From assembly GCA_000721375.1 (NCBI GenBank), contig JOGW01000018.1:1-64000 (forward strand): 64,000 nucleotides of DNA. Direction: 5' to 3'. A program made the translations under genes and the position numbers. The DNA comes from Streptomyces sp. NRRL B-3428. GTDB lineage: Bacteria > Actinomycetota > Actinomycetes > Streptomycetales > Streptomycetaceae. The notes below the pieces were generated by a model. That model saw only the letters and a program-made list of their open reading frames with translations. It did not search any database and had not been told where the DNA came from. Of this stretch, positions 26,808-36,219 are shown one piece after another (the first letter of the stretch is position 1; every line of letters starts with the position of its first letter).

Positions 26808-27812
26808 CTAGCTCCACGGATCCAGGGCGAGCTTGCCCCGGGTCCGGCCTGCCGCGAGCTGTTGGAGTGCGGCCGGGCCCTCGGACAGCGGGTGGATCTC
26901 CGGTGTGCCCGGGCGGTACACGCCCTGGTCGACCAGCTCTGTCAGCTCGGTGAGCAGTGAACGGTAGAGCGCCGGTGCGTCCGTCGCCAGGGCGCCGATG
27001 TGCAGGCCCATGAGCTGGACCCGGTGGGTGAAGACCAGGTCGTGGGTGGACACCGTCGCGTCGCCCGAGGCCGCGCCGTAGACGACGATGCGGCCGGTGA
27101 AAGGCTTCGTGACCGCAAGGCTCGTCGGGAACGTGGCCCGGCCCACCGATTCGAGGACCAGGTCGACTCCGCCGGTCAGGCGGGTGATCTCGGCCGCCAG
27201 GTCCGGGCGGGCGCTGTCGAGGACGTGGTCGGGGCCGAGCGCTTCGAGCGTCTCGTGCTTGCCCGGCGACGCGGTGGCGATCACCCGCGCCCCGTAGTGG
27301 CGGGCGAGCCGGACCGCCGCCTGGCCCACGCCTCCCGCCGCCGCGTGGATCAGGACCGCCTCGTCCTTCTCGATACGGCCGAGGGGTCGCAACGCGGCAA
27401 GCGCCGTGGCCCAGTTGAGGACCAGGCCGAGCGCCTGGGCGTCGGTCCAGCCGGCCGGTACGGGGAGCGCCTGTGCGGCCGGCATCGTCATGTACCGGGC
27501 GAAGGCGCCCGGTCCCGTGCCGATCACGTGGGTGCCGAGCGGCAGTTGAGCGTCGATACCCGGTCCTGCGGCCACGATTTCTCCCGCGGCTTCGAAGCCG
27601 GCCGCGTACGGCGCCGCCGGGCCACCCGCGTATCTGCCCTGCGTCTGCAGGACGTCCGCGAAGTTCACGCCCGCGGCGCCCACGCGGATCAGGTACTCGC
27701 CGGGGCCCGGTGCGGGTACCGCCTGGTCCGGCAGAAGGGTCAGGTCCTGCGGCCCGTTGTGCGAGAGCTGGACGAGGCGCTGCTGGGTGCTGGGGTGCTT
27801 GCTGGTCTCCAT
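26808..27812 (-). CDS. NADPH:quinone oxidoreductase-type MDR protein
   Basis: A 334-aa zinc-independent medium-chain dehydrogenase/reductase. The N-terminal GroES-like part has GAAGVNFADVLQTQGRYAGG. The Rossmann part carries AAAGGVGQAAVRLARHYGARVIAT (~148-171), then VLESVG and PFTGRIVVYGAASG. No zinc ligands are seen, which fits the quinone oxidoreductase branch. It is divergent or monocistronic, with the MerR gene upstream in the same orientation, so MerR control is possible. Confidence 0.88.
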   Translation of the reverse strand: METSKHPSTQQRLVQLSHNGPQDLTLLPDQAVPAPGPGEYLIRVGAAGVNFADVLQTQGRYAGGPAAPYAAGFEAAGEIVAAGPGIDAQLPLGTHVIGTGPGAFARYMTMPAAQALPVPAGWTDAQALGLVLNWATALAALRPLGRIEKDEAVLIHAAAGGVGQAAVRLARHYGARVIATASPGKHETLEALGPDHVLDSARPDLAAEITRLTGGVDLVLESVGRATFPTSLAVTKPFTGRIVVYGAASGDATVSTHDLVFTHRVQLMGLHIGALATDAPALYRSLLTELTELVDQGVYRPGTPEIHPLSEGPAALQQLAAGRTRGKLALDPWS

Positions 27813-27847
27813 GCCGGGAACGTACGGGCTTCACACCGGTGGCAAGG

Positions 27848-28204
27848 TCAAGTCCCGCTCGGCGAGGCCCCGGAGCGGGCTTGGTCCAGATAGGCGTCCA
27901 GTGCCTGCTGTTGTTCGGCGAGTGCGGTGATCCGCTCGGCGAGGCGGTCGCGATAGCTCTCCACCGCCTGGAGGAACTCCGCGCACGTGACCGACCCGGA
28001 CTGCGGAAGCGCCTCCCGTATCAGCCGCACCGGCAGCCCCGACTCCAGGAGTGTGCGGATGGTGGTGACGCGGTCGAGGGTGGAGGGGCAGTAGTCGCGG
28101 TACCCATTGGCGCAGCGCCCGGGGACGATGAGCCCTTCGTCCTCGTAGTGCCGCAGCGATCTGGCGCTCACCCCGCTGGCCTTGGCGGCCTCACCGATCC
28201 TCAT
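27848..28204 (-). CDS. MerR family transcriptional regulator
   Basis: A 118-aa regulator with N-terminal winged HTH (RIGEAAKASGVSARSLRHYEDEGLI) and dimerisation helix (VESYRDRLAERITALAEQQQAL). Only one Cys is present in the effector region (TCAEFLQ), so it is unlikely to be a metal sensor; small-molecule MerR type. The start at 28204 is the ATG of MRIGEAAK. It precedes the quinone oxidoreductase gene by 35 nt on the same strand and likely regulates it. Confidence 0.88.
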   Translation of the reverse strand: MRIGEAAKASGVSARSLRHYEDEGLIVPGRCANGYRDYCPSTLDRVTTIRTLLESGLPVRLIREALPQSGSVTCAEFLQAVESYRDRLAERITALAEQQQALDAYLDQARSGASPSGT

Positions 28205-28217
28205 GCCCGGGTGCCCG

Positions 28218-28901
28218 TCAGTCCTTCTCGGCCGCAAGCCGTCGGTCCAGCGCCAGGGAGAGTTCCGCCTCCACCACGGCCTTCGCCAGGGGGCGGAGCT
28301 TCTCGAACTTCTCGGCCGGTGCGTGCGCGCGGATCGTGGTGAGGAACAACTCGGCCAGCGCGTCCGCGTGTTCGCGTACACGGGCACCGGCCTGCATGAC
28401 CTCGGCGAGCGGTACCCCGGCGCGTACGAGGGCGGTGGACGCGTCGAGCAGACGGCGGCTGATGTGCACGATCTCTTCGCCGTCGGGGGCCAGATAGCCG
28501 AGTTCGAGGGCGGCGGCGAGGTTCTCGGGGGTGACCTCGCCGGCGAAGGCGTCGGCCAGTTCCTCGGGGCTCAGACGGACCGGGGTCTCCTCGGTGGGGT
28601 TCAGGCCGAGGACCTCGCTCACGTCGCGGCCGGATTCGAGTGCCTCGTTCAGCTCGGCGATGACGGACAGGGTGTGGCCGCGCTCCAGCATCGCGGCGAT
28701 GGTGTGCAGACGGGCCAGGTGGTGCTCGTCGTACCAGGCCAGGCGCCCCTCGCGGCGTGGCGGCGGGATCAGGCCGCGCTCGCGGTAGAAGCGCAGGGTG
28801 CGCACGGTGATGCCGGCCGCCTCGGCGAGTTCCGTCATGCGGTACTCGCGGACCGTCGCCGTCTTCGGGTCCGCCTTGGGGTCCTTAGCCTTCTCCACCA
28901 C
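28218..28901 (-). CDS. MerR family transcriptional regulator with extended C-terminus
   Basis: About 227 aa. MTELAEAAGITVRTLRFYRERGLIPPPRR is the MerR HTH, preceded by ~20 charged residues. The C-terminal ~150 residues (SPEELADAFAG, LELGYLAPDGEEIVHISRRLLDAS) form a helical ligand-binding region found in a Streptomyces group. The GTG at 28901 has AGGG 8 nt upstream. It is divergent from the monooxygenase operon, so it is the natural candidate regulator of that operon. A tail-to-head spacing of 13 nt to the other MerR gene suggests co-transcription. Confidence 0.85.
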   Translation of the reverse strand: MVEKAKDPKADPKTATVREYRMTELAEAAGITVRTLRFYRERGLIPPPRREGRLAWYDEHHLARLHTIAAMLERGHTLSVIAELNEALESGRDVSEVLGLNPTEETPVRLSPEELADAFAGEVTPENLAAALELGYLAPDGEEIVHISRRLLDASTALVRAGVPLAEVMQAGARVREHADALAELFLTTIRAHAPAEKFEKLRPLAKAVVEAELSLALDRRLAAEKD

Positions 28902-28918
28902 GTCGAGCACCCTATGTT

Positions 28919-28932
28919 GTACCGCCGGTAAC
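28919..28932. promoter_or_regulatory. imperfect palindrome before the divergent MerR gene
   Basis: GTACCGCCGGTAAC is palindromic except for one position and lies about 18 nt upstream of the MerR start. MerR proteins bind such dyads within their own promoters; binding here is inferred. Confidence 0.35.
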
Positions 28933-28998
28933 AAGTCAGAGATATGGATCCGCTCAGCCCCTACCCATGAGTACGGAGCTGCTCTACTCTCCCCACTA

Positions 28999-29016
28999 TG
29001 CCAGTGGTTACTGGCA
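28999..29016. promoter_or_regulatory. perfect dyad upstream of the monooxygenase operon
   Basis: TGCCAGT-GGTT-ACTGGCA is an 18-bp perfect inverted repeat in the intergenic region shared with the divergent MerR gene, about 40 nt before the monooxygenase ATG. It is a candidate operator; the regulator could be the MerR protein or a TetR-type factor elsewhere. Confidence 0.5.
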
Positions 29017-29055
29017 CAGTCGTGAGCGCATCGTGTACTTCGGGAGGCGGGCTGC

Positions 29056-30594
29056 ATGGCCGGGCATCAGCGTGAGCACGAACATGTACGGGTGGCGGTG
29101 ATCGGATCCGGCTTCGGCGGCCTCGGCGCCGCCGTGCGGCTGCGCCGCGAGGGCATCACGGACTTCGTGGTCCTCGAGCGGGCCGGCTCGGTCGGCGGGA
29201 CCTGGCGTGACAACAGCTATCCGGGCTGCGCCTGCGACGTACCCAGCCACCTGTACTCGTTCTCGTTCGCGCCCAACCCCGAGTGGCCGCGCACCTTTTC
29301 GGGCCAGGAGCACATCTGTTCGTATCTGGAGCATGTCGCCGACACGTTCGGGCTGCGCCCGCATCTCCGCCTCGACTCCGAGGTCAAGCAGATGCGCTGG
29401 GACGCGGAGCAGGTGCGCTGGGAGGTGGAGACCAGCAGCGGGACGCTGACCGCGGATGTGGTCGTCTCGGCCACCGGGCCGCTCTCCGATCCCAAGATCC
29501 CGGACATCGAGGGCATCGACACCTTCGAGGGCAAGATCTTCCACTCGGCGCAGTGGGACCACGACTACGACCTGCGCGGCAAGCGGGTCGCGATGATCGG
29601 GACGGGTGCGTCCGCGATCCAGATCGTGCCGGAGATCCAGAAGGAGGCCGGGCGGGTCACGCTCTTCCAGCGCACCCCGCCGTGGGTGCTGCCGCGCGCC
29701 GACCGGGCGATCAGCGGCGCGGAGCGCTGGCTGCACCGGCAGCTGCCGTTCACGGCCAAGGCCCGGCGTGGACTGCTCTGGGGCATACGGGAGTTGCAGG
29801 TCCAGGCGTTCACGAAGCGGCCCAACGAGCTGGGTCTGATCGAGGCGCTGGCCAAGCGGAACATGCACCGCTCCATCCGCGACCCCGAGCTGCGCGCCAA
29901 GCTCACACCCACGTACCGCATCGGCTGCAAGCGGATCCTGCTGTCCAACGCCTACTACCCGGCGCTCGCCAAGCCCAATGTCGACCTGGTCGCCAGCGGG
30001 CTCGCCTCGATACGCGGCAACACCCTCGTCGCCGCCGACGGCACCGAGACCGAGGTCGACGCGGTCATCTTCGGCACCGGCTTCCATGTCACCTACATGC
30101 CGATCGCGGACCGGGTGATCGGCGCGGACGGCACGACGCTCGCCGAGTGCTGGAAGGACGGGATGAAGTCGCTGCGCGGTGCGACCGCGGCCGGCTTCCC
30201 CAACTGGATGACGATCATCGGGCCCAACACCGGGCTCGGGAACTCCTCGATGATCCTGATGATCGAGTCTCAGCTCAACTACATGGCCGACTACGTACGG
30301 CAGTTGGAGACGCTCGGCGGCCGGGTCGCCCTCGCCGCGCGGCCCTCGGCCGTGAACGCCTGGAACCGGCGCGTGCAGGACCGCATGAAGCGGACCGTGT
30401 GGAACACCGGCGGCTGCACCAGCTGGTACCTGGACTCCAACGGCGTCAACACCACCGTGTGGCCGGGCACGACCACCGAGTTCCGGTCGGCGACACGGCG
30501 GGTGGACATGGCGGAGTACGAGGTGGTGCGCGCGCCGAAGCCCGTACAGGAAGCTTCGAAGTCCCGTAAGGCGAAGGCCGAGGTGCAGGCGTGA
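29056..30594 (+). CDS. flavin-containing Baeyer-Villiger-type monooxygenase
   Basis: A 512-aa FAD/NADPH monooxygenase that inserts oxygen next to a carbonyl or oxidises heteroatoms. The FAD motif is VIGSGFGGLGAAV, the BVMO fingerprint is FEGKIFHSAQWD (FxGxxxHxxxW) and the NADP motif is MIGTGASAIQIV. The partner genes, an alpha/beta hydrolase and an SDR, mirror the mycobacterial mymA-lipR-sadH set and suggest ketone-to-ester oxidation, ester hydrolysis and alcohol/ketone interconversion. The start at 29056 is preceded by GGGAGGC. Overlaps the hydrolase gene by 4 nt. Confidence 0.92.
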   Translation: MAGHQREHEHVRVAVIGSGFGGLGAAVRLRREGITDFVVLERAGSVGGTWRDNSYPGCACDVPSHLYSFSFAPNPEWPRTFSGQEHICSYLEHVADTFGLRPHLRLDSEVKQMRWDAEQVRWEVETSSGTLTADVVVSATGPLSDPKIPDIEGIDTFEGKIFHSAQWDHDYDLRGKRVAMIGTGASAIQIVPEIQKEAGRVTLFQRTPPWVLPRADRAISGAERWLHRQLPFTAKARRGLLWGIRELQVQAFTKRPNELGLIEALAKRNMHRSIRDPELRAKLTPTYRIGCKRILLSNAYYPALAKPNVDLVASGLASIRGNTLVAADGTETEVDAVIFGTGFHVTYMPIADRVIGADGTTLAECWKDGMKSLRGATAAGFPNWMTIIGPNTGLGNSSMILMIESQLNYMADYVRQLETLGGRVALAARPSAVNAWNRRVQDRMKRTVWNTGGCTSWYLDSNGVNTTVWPGTTTEFRSATRRVDMAEYEVVRAPKPVQEASKSRKAKAEVQA

Positions 30595-31550
30595 GCCGAC
30601 TGATGCATGTGACCTCCGGGCCCTACGCCCCGCCGGTCGCCGCCCGCGAACTGGTCGCCGTCTCCTCCGACGGCTCCCGGCTGCACGTCGAGGTGCACGG
30701 CCCCGAGGGGGCGCCGGTCGTGGTGCTCGCGCACGGCTGGACCTGCTCGACGGCCTTCTGGGCCGCGCAGATACGGGAGTTGGCGCGCGACCACCGCGTC
30801 GTCGCGTACGACCAGCGCGGCCATGGCCGCTCTCCGGCGGCCGCGGGACCGAGCGGCTACAGCGTCGGCGCGCTCGTGGACGATCTCGAAGCGGTGCTCG
30901 CCACGGCGCTCGAACCGCATGAACGGGCCGTGCTCGTCGGGCACTCCATGGGCGGCATGACGCTGATGGCCTCAGCCGGCAGCCCCAAGTTCGAGGAGCA
31001 CGCGGCCGCGGTGCTGCTGTGCAGCACGGGTGCGGTACGGCTGCCCGCCGTGTCCACGGTGATCCCGCTGCGCGAGGGCCGGCTGCGCACCCGCCTCACC
31101 CGCGGTCTGCTCGGCTCCAAGGCCCCGCTCGGGCCGGTCACTCCGCTCGCGCGGAGGATTCTGCGGTACGCGACGATGGGCCCCGGTTCCTCGCCGGACA
31201 AGATCGACGCCTGCGCCCGTATCGTGCACGCCTGCCCGCGCGGGGTGCGGCACGCCTGGGGACGGGTACTCGCCTCCCTCGACATCGAAGCCCAGGTGCG
31301 GAAGTTGCACGCGCCCACCGCGGTGATCGCGGGCACGGCGGACCGTATGACACCTCCGGTGGCCGCGCGGGCCATCGTGGCCGAACTGCCCCACTGCGTG
31401 GGGTTCGACGAGCTGCCGGGGATCGGCCATATGACCCCCGTCGAGGCTCCCGACCTGGTCACCGCGCAGATACGTCAACTCGTCGCCGATCACGTGGCCG
31501 CTCAGGAGACAGCGGCCACCGATCACGTAGCAGTGAAGGAGGGGGCATGA
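30591..31550 (+). CDS. alpha/beta hydrolase
   Basis: A 319-aa alpha/beta-fold hydrolase. The oxyanion region is VVLAHGWTCSTAFW, the nucleophile elbow is LVGHSMGGMTLM (Ser), the acid is in IAGTADRMTPP and the catalytic His in GIGHMTPVEAP. In the operon it would hydrolyse the ester or lactone made by the monooxygenase, an inference from context. GTG start in a GTGA overlap with the monooxygenase; its stop overlaps the SDR start (ATGA), so all three genes are coupled. Confidence 0.9.
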   Translation: MSRLMHVTSGPYAPPVAARELVAVSSDGSRLHVEVHGPEGAPVVVLAHGWTCSTAFWAAQIRELARDHRVVAYDQRGHGRSPAAAGPSGYSVGALVDDLEAVLATALEPHERAVLVGHSMGGMTLMASAGSPKFEEHAAAVLLCSTGAVRLPAVSTVIPLREGRLRTRLTRGLLGSKAPLGPVTPLARRILRYATMGPGSSPDKIDACARIVHACPRGVRHAWGRVLASLDIEAQVRKLHAPTAVIAGTADRMTPPVAARAIVAELPHCVGFDELPGIGHMTPVEAPDLVTAQIRQLVADHVAAQETAATDHVAVKEGA

Positions 31551-32422
31551 GCAAGGTCGCCCTTGAAGGACAGGTCGCCGTCGTCACCGGAGCCGCCCGC
31601 GGTGTCGGGGAGCTGCTCGCACGCAAGCTCTCCGCGCGCGGTGCGAAGGTCGCGCTGATCGGACTCGAACCGGATCTCCTCAAGGAGGTCTGCTCGAAGC
31701 TGCACACCGAGGCCGAGTACTGGCACGCCGACGTCACCGACCACGAGGCGATGGCGCAGGTGGCCCAGGAGGTCAAGGAGCGCTTCGGCAAGGTGGACAT
31801 CGTGGTCGCCAACGCCGGTGTCGCGGCGGGCGGTCCGTTCACCGAGTCGGATCCGCACGCGTGGCGACGGGTGATCGAGGTCAACCTGATCGGCTCCGCC
31901 GTGACCGGGCGGGCCTTCCTGCCCGTACTCATGGAATCGCGCGGCTACTTCCTGCAGATCGCCTCGCTCGCGGCGATCACGCCGGCGCCCATGATGACGG
32001 CGTACTGCGCGTCCAAGTCCGGGGTCGAGGCCTTCGCGCACAGCCTCCGGGCGGAGGTCGGGTACAAGGGCGTACGGGTCGGGGTCGGCTATCTGTCGTG
32101 GACCGACACGGACATGGTGCGCGGGGCCGACGAGGACGACGTGATGCGGGAGCTGCGCGCGCGGCTGCCGTGGCCGTCCAACAAGACGTATCCGCTCGGT
32201 CCGGCCGTCGACCGGATCGTCGAGGGGATCGAGCGGCGCTCGGCGCATGTGTACGCGCAGTGGTGGCTGCGCGGGATGCAGTCCGTGCGCGGATATCTGC
32301 CCGGGATCATCGGGCGGGTCGGGGCGCGGGAGATGAAGCGGTTCGAGGGGCGCTTCTCGGGCGGCAACCGGGGGCTCGTCGGGGCCGGGGGAGCGGCGGA
32401 CGAGCGGTCCCGGGGGGCCTGA
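31547..32422 (+). CDS. short-chain dehydrogenase/reductase
   Basis: A 291-aa SDR. The cofactor motif is VVTGAARGVGELLA, NAG is in VVANAGVAA, the catalytic Ser is in LQIASLAAITP and YxxxK is in MTAYCASKSGVEA. The C-terminus carries a hydrophobic, basic tail after ~230 that may bind membranes. It probably interconverts the alcohol and ketone of the operon's substrate. Followed by a very strong terminator. Confidence 0.9.
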   Translation: MSKVALEGQVAVVTGAARGVGELLARKLSARGAKVALIGLEPDLLKEVCSKLHTEAEYWHADVTDHEAMAQVAQEVKERFGKVDIVVANAGVAAGGPFTESDPHAWRRVIEVNLIGSAVTGRAFLPVLMESRGYFLQIASLAAITPAPMMTAYCASKSGVEAFAHSLRAEVGYKGVRVGVGYLSWTDTDMVRGADEDDVMRELRARLPWPSNKTYPLGPAVDRIVEGIERRSAHVYAQWWLRGMQSVRGYLPGIIGRVGAREMKRFEGRFSGGNRGLVGAGGAADERSRGA

Positions 32423-32445
32423 GCGGGCCTGACGGGATGAACGGG

Positions 32446-32480
32446 CAAGGGCCCACCCGGAGTTACCGGGTGGGCCCTTG
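32446..32480. terminator. strong terminator after the monooxygenase operon
   Basis: A perfect 15-bp stem, 32446-32460 with 32466-32480, and a 5-nt loop (AGTTA). It can serve both the plus-strand operon and the convergent small gene. Confidence 0.88.
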
Positions 32481-32520
32481 TGTGCGCAGTGTGCGTTGCG
32501 CTCAGTTCTGCGACGTCAGG

Positions 32521-32748
32521 TCAGCTGTCGTAGTCCTGGTCGAACTTGTCCTGCATGGCCTGGCCGGCCTCCTGAGCCTTGCTCTGGCCCTGCTCGGCGG
32601 CCTGCGAGGCACGCTCCGAAGCCTGGCCGAACTGGTCCTGGGCTGCGTCCGAGGCCTCACTGGCCTTGTCGGATGCGTCCTGTCCCAGGCCCTTCGCGCG
32701 GTCGGCGAGCTCGGAGGCCTTGTCCTTGAACTGGTCGGCGATGCCCAT
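32521..32748 (-). CDS. small Ala/Gln-rich helical protein (antitoxin/CsbD-like)
   Basis: A 75-aa hydrophilic protein, MGIADQFKDKASELADRAKG then repeated Ala/Ser/Gln/Asp heptads, predicted to be an amphipathic helix with LEA-like character. No signal peptide. Similar short proteins in actinobacteria are annotated as CsbD-like stress proteins or antitoxins; no toxin gene is adjacent. A ribosome site GGAGTG lies upstream of the ATG at 32748. The 132-nt spacer behind it probably contains its promoter. Confidence 0.75.
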   Translation of the reverse strand: MGIADQFKDKASELADRAKGLGQDASDKASEASDAAQDQFGQASERASQAAEQGQSKAQEAGQAMQDKFDQDYDS

Positions 32749-32880
32749 AAGAATTCACTCCTGAGGTGGGTGAGGGGATTGGGCCTCGACCAGCCTCGCA
32801 CGCCTGGACATTCCGCGCATTTCGATCTCCGTCACCCAGTGTCAGGGCAGACGGGACAAGGCCTCCGGGCCCTCGGCACA

Positions 32881-35800
32881 TCACAGCCGGGGCGGCAACT
32901 TGGGACGCCGCCGGTCCGGCACTTCGGAGTAGTCCGGCGGGACGGCCGCCGGATCCTGCTCAAGGAGCTCCAGAGCCATCCGCACCGCGTCGTCGAGCTG
33001 CGCGTGGCGGCCCTCCGCCCAGTCCAGGGGCGTACGCAGGATCTCGACGTCCGGCTCCACACCGTGGTTCTCCACCGACCAGCCGTACTCGTCGAACCAC
33101 GCCGCGTTCATCGGCACCGTGATCACCGTGCCGTCCCCGAGCCGGTGCCGCCCCGTCATACCGACCACACCGCCCCAGGTGCGCTGGCCGACCACCGGGC
33201 CGAGCCCGAGCAGCTTGAACGCCGCCGTGATCATGTCGCCGTCCGAGGAGGTCGCCTCGTCCGCGAGCGCCACGATCGGGCCGCGTGGGGCGCTTGAGGC
33301 GTACGAGACGGGCTGGGCGTCGCGGGTCAGGTCCCAGCCGAGGATCGAGCGGGTGAGCTTCTCGACGACCAGTTCGCTGATGTGGCCGCCCGCGTTGCCG
33401 CGTACGTCCACGATGAGCGCGGGGCGCGAGACCTCCATGCGCAGATCGCGGTTGAACTGGGCCCAGCCCGAGCCGCCCATGTCGGGGATGTGCAGATAGC
33501 CGCACTTGCCGTGGCTCAACTCCCGTACGACATCGCGGCGTTTGGCCACCCAGTCCTGGTAGCGCAGCGGCCGCTCGTCGATCAGGGGCACGACCGCGAC
33601 GCGGCGCGCGCGGCCTTCGCCCTCGGCGGGGGTGAAGGTCAGCTCGACCGTGGTGGCGCCCGTGCCCGCGAGCAGCGGATACGGCCCGGCGACCGGGTCC
33701 ACGGGGCGGCCGTTCACATGCGTGAGGACCGCGCCCTCGCGCAGGCCCTGGCCGGCGAGCGGGGAGCGGGCCTTGGAGTCGGAGTTGTCGCCGGGCAGGA
33801 TCCGCTTGATCACCCATTGCCCGTCACGGCATACGAAGTTGGCGCCGAGCAGGCCCTGGGCGCGCTGGTAGTGCGGCGGTCCCTCATTGCGGCGGGCCGG
33901 GGTGACGTACGCGTGCGACGTGCCCAGTTCGCCGAGGACCTCCCGCATGAGATCCCCGAACTCGTCGGGGGACGCGACCCGTTCGACCAGCGGGCGGTAC
34001 TGGTCGAGGACGCCCTGCCAGTCGATACCGCACATCTTCGGTTCCCAGAAGAGGTGCTTGATGATGCGTCCGGCCTCGTCGTAGGCCTGGCGCCACTCAT
34101 GGGGTGGGTCGACCTCGTGGACGATACGGCGCAGATCGATCCAGACAGTCGAATCACTGTCGCCGGTCTCGGTGGAGGGGACGGCCCGCAGCTCGCCCCC
34201 GTCGACCACCACGAGCCGGGTGCCGTCGCCGCTGAGCGCGAACCAGTCCAGATCGCCGACGAGTTCGGTCTTCTTCGCCTTGCTGATGTTGAAGTATTCC
34301 AGGGTGGGCTGGCCCGAGGTGTCGTCCGGGTTCGCGAAGGTCTCGCCGAGCGCGCCCGAGATCGGCCAGCGCAGCCAGACCAGACCACCACCGCTGACGG
34401 CGGCGAGCGAGGAGTACTTGGAGGCGGCCACCGGGAACGGGGTCACGCGGTCCGGCAGCCCCTCGATCTCCACGATCACCGTGCCGTCGCTGCTGTCGCT
34501 CTCCACCGGATCGAGCCCGCCCGCCGCGGGCCGTCCGTCGGGCGAGAGCGCGAAGGGGGAGGGCGTGGCGGACGACAGCGGCAGGAGATAGGGGCGGCAT
34601 CCGAGCGGGAAGGACAGGTCGCCGGTGTGCACGTCGTACACCGGGTCGAAACCGCGCCACGACAGGAAGGCGAGGAAGCGGCCGTCGCTGGTGAAGACCG
34701 GATTCTCGTCCTCGAAGCGGCCGTTGGTGACGTCGATGATCGAACGGTCCTTGATCCGGGCCATCTTGATCTGCCGCAGCGAGCGTCCGATGCCCGGATG
34801 CGACCAGGTCAGCCAGGCGCCGTCCGGTGAGAAGGCCAGATCGCGCACGGGCCCGTTGATGGACCGGATCAGCTCGGTGACCTCGCCGTTCGACTCCTCC
34901 GTGACGTCGATCAGGAGCAGCCGGCCGTCACCGGCCGCGATCGCGACCCGCTCGCCGTCCGGGTCGGAGACCATCTCCTGCACCCGGCCCACCTCACCGG
35001 AGGCCAGCCGGCGCGGTTCGCGCTCGCCGCTCGCGCGCGGGAGATACGAGATCTCGACGGCGTCCTCACCGTCCGCGTCGGTGATGTACGCGACCTGCCC
35101 GTTCGTACCGAGCATCTCCGGCAGCCGGACCCGCACACCCGGGGTGTCGACGATGGTGCGCGCCGGGCCGTCGCGATGGGTCAGCCAGTACAGACAGCCG
35201 CGTACGCACACCGCGCTCGCCCGGCCCGTGGTGTCCACCGAGATCCCGTCCACGTGGCTGGCGGCAGGCACCTGGTACGAGCGCCGCCCGACCCGCGGCC
35301 CGCCGAGCCGCACCTCGAGGCGTCGCGGCTTCGCCGCGGCCGAGAGGTCGTCGACCAGCCATACGTCACCGGCGCACTGGTAGACGACCCGCTCGCCGTC
35401 GCTGGAGGCGTGCCGGGCGTAGAACTCGTCGTGGTCGGTGTGCCGCCGCAGATCGGTGCCGTCGGGAGCGCACGAGTAGAGGTTGCCGACGCCCTCGTGG
35501 TCGGACAGGAAGGCGATCCGGTCGCCCACGAACATCGGCGAGGCGATATGCCCGCCGAGGTCTTCGAGCAGCCGCTTGCCGTGCAGCCAGAGCCGGCCGG
35601 TCGCCCCGCCCCGGTACCGCTTCCAGGCAGCCGGCTCGTGCGGAGGCTTACCGGTGAGCAGCAGGGTCTGCCGCTCGCCGTCGTGATCGGCGACCGCGAT
35701 GTCGTTGACCGGGCCCCAGGGCATCTTGCCGCCGGGCGAACCGTCCGGCGGCACCGTGTAGGCCCACGAGAAATACGAGAACGGCTGGCCGTGACTGGCC

Positions 35801-36138
35801 ACCGCGAGGATGTCGCCGTCGGGGGACCAGCCGCACACGCGGGTGTCGGTGTTCCCCCAGTACGTCAGGCGCTGGGCGGGACCGCCCGCGACCGGCACGA
35901 CATGGATCTCCGGATCGAGGCTGCGCCAGGTCGTGTACGCGATCCGCGTACCGTCCGGCGAGAAGCGTGGGTGGCTGACCCGGGTGCGGTCCACGGTGAG
36001 CCGCCAGGCGCGCTCGGGGACCGCACCCTCGGGCGCGATGGGGCTCAGCCAGAGGTCGTCCTCGGCGGCGAAGCACACCAGGCTGCCGTGGAGGTGCGGG
36101 AAGCGGAGATACGCATCGGTGGATCCGGAGTCGCTCAC
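32881..36138 (-). CDS. tricorn protease (S41 family)
   Basis: Large self-compartmentalising peptidase of 1,085 aa that trims peptides from upstream proteolysis. N-terminal six- and seven-bladed beta-propellers show TolB/WD-like blades (SPDGTRIAYTTWRSLDPEI, SPDGDILAVASHG, SSDGERVVYQ). The C1 domain has TSHAYVTP (equivalent of the archaeal Ser-His pair, ~741). A PDZ domain (~775-850) follows, then the C2 domain with the catalytic Ser in EATSSDGDMITAAFK (~961). GTG start. Co-directional with the SsgA-like gene upstream. Tricorn is frequent in Streptomyces, so not evidence of recent transfer. Confidence 0.93.
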   Translation of the reverse strand: MSDSGSTDAYLRFPHLHGSLVCFAAEDDLWLSPIAPEGAVPERAWRLTVDRTRVSHPRFSPDGTRIAYTTWRSLDPEIHVVPVAGGPAQRLTYWGNTDTRVCGWSPDGDILAVASHGQPFSYFSWAYTVPPDGSPGGKMPWGPVNDIAVADHDGERQTLLLTGKPPHEPAAWKRYRGGATGRLWLHGKRLLEDLGGHIASPMFVGDRIAFLSDHEGVGNLYSCAPDGTDLRRHTDHDEFYARHASSDGERVVYQCAGDVWLVDDLSAAAKPRRLEVRLGGPRVGRRSYQVPAASHVDGISVDTTGRASAVCVRGCLYWLTHRDGPARTIVDTPGVRVRLPEMLGTNGQVAYITDADGEDAVEISYLPRASGEREPRRLASGEVGRVQEMVSDPDGERVAIAAGDGRLLLIDVTEESNGEVTELIRSINGPVRDLAFSPDGAWLTWSHPGIGRSLRQIKMARIKDRSIIDVTNGRFEDENPVFTSDGRFLAFLSWRGFDPVYDVHTGDLSFPLGCRPYLLPLSSATPSPFALSPDGRPAAGGLDPVESDSSDGTVIVEIEGLPDRVTPFPVAASKYSSLAAVSGGGLVWLRWPISGALGETFANPDDTSGQPTLEYFNISKAKKTELVGDLDWFALSGDGTRLVVVDGGELRAVPSTETGDSDSTVWIDLRRIVHEVDPPHEWRQAYDEAGRIIKHLFWEPKMCGIDWQGVLDQYRPLVERVASPDEFGDLMREVLGELGTSHAYVTPARRNEGPPHYQRAQGLLGANFVCRDGQWVIKRILPGDNSDSKARSPLAGQGLREGAVLTHVNGRPVDPVAGPYPLLAGTGATTVELTFTPAEGEGRARRVAVVPLIDERPLRYQDWVAKRRDVVRELSHGKCGYLHIPDMGGSGWAQFNRDLRMEVSRPALIVDVRGNAGGHISELVVEKLTRSILGWDLTRDAQPVSYASSAPRGPIVALADEATSSDGDMITAAFKLLGLGPVVGQRTWGGVVGMTGRHRLGDGTVITVPMNAAWFDEYGWSVENHGVEPDVEILRTPLDWAEGRHAQLDDAVRMALELLEQDPAAVPPDYSEVPDRRRPKLPPRL

Positions 36139-36219
36139 CTACTCATGCTTTTCCGGTGAACGGGGTGCGGCAACTTGGAAGTCGCAGAACTCCCAGAAGT
36201 CGCGGAACTCGCGGCAGCC

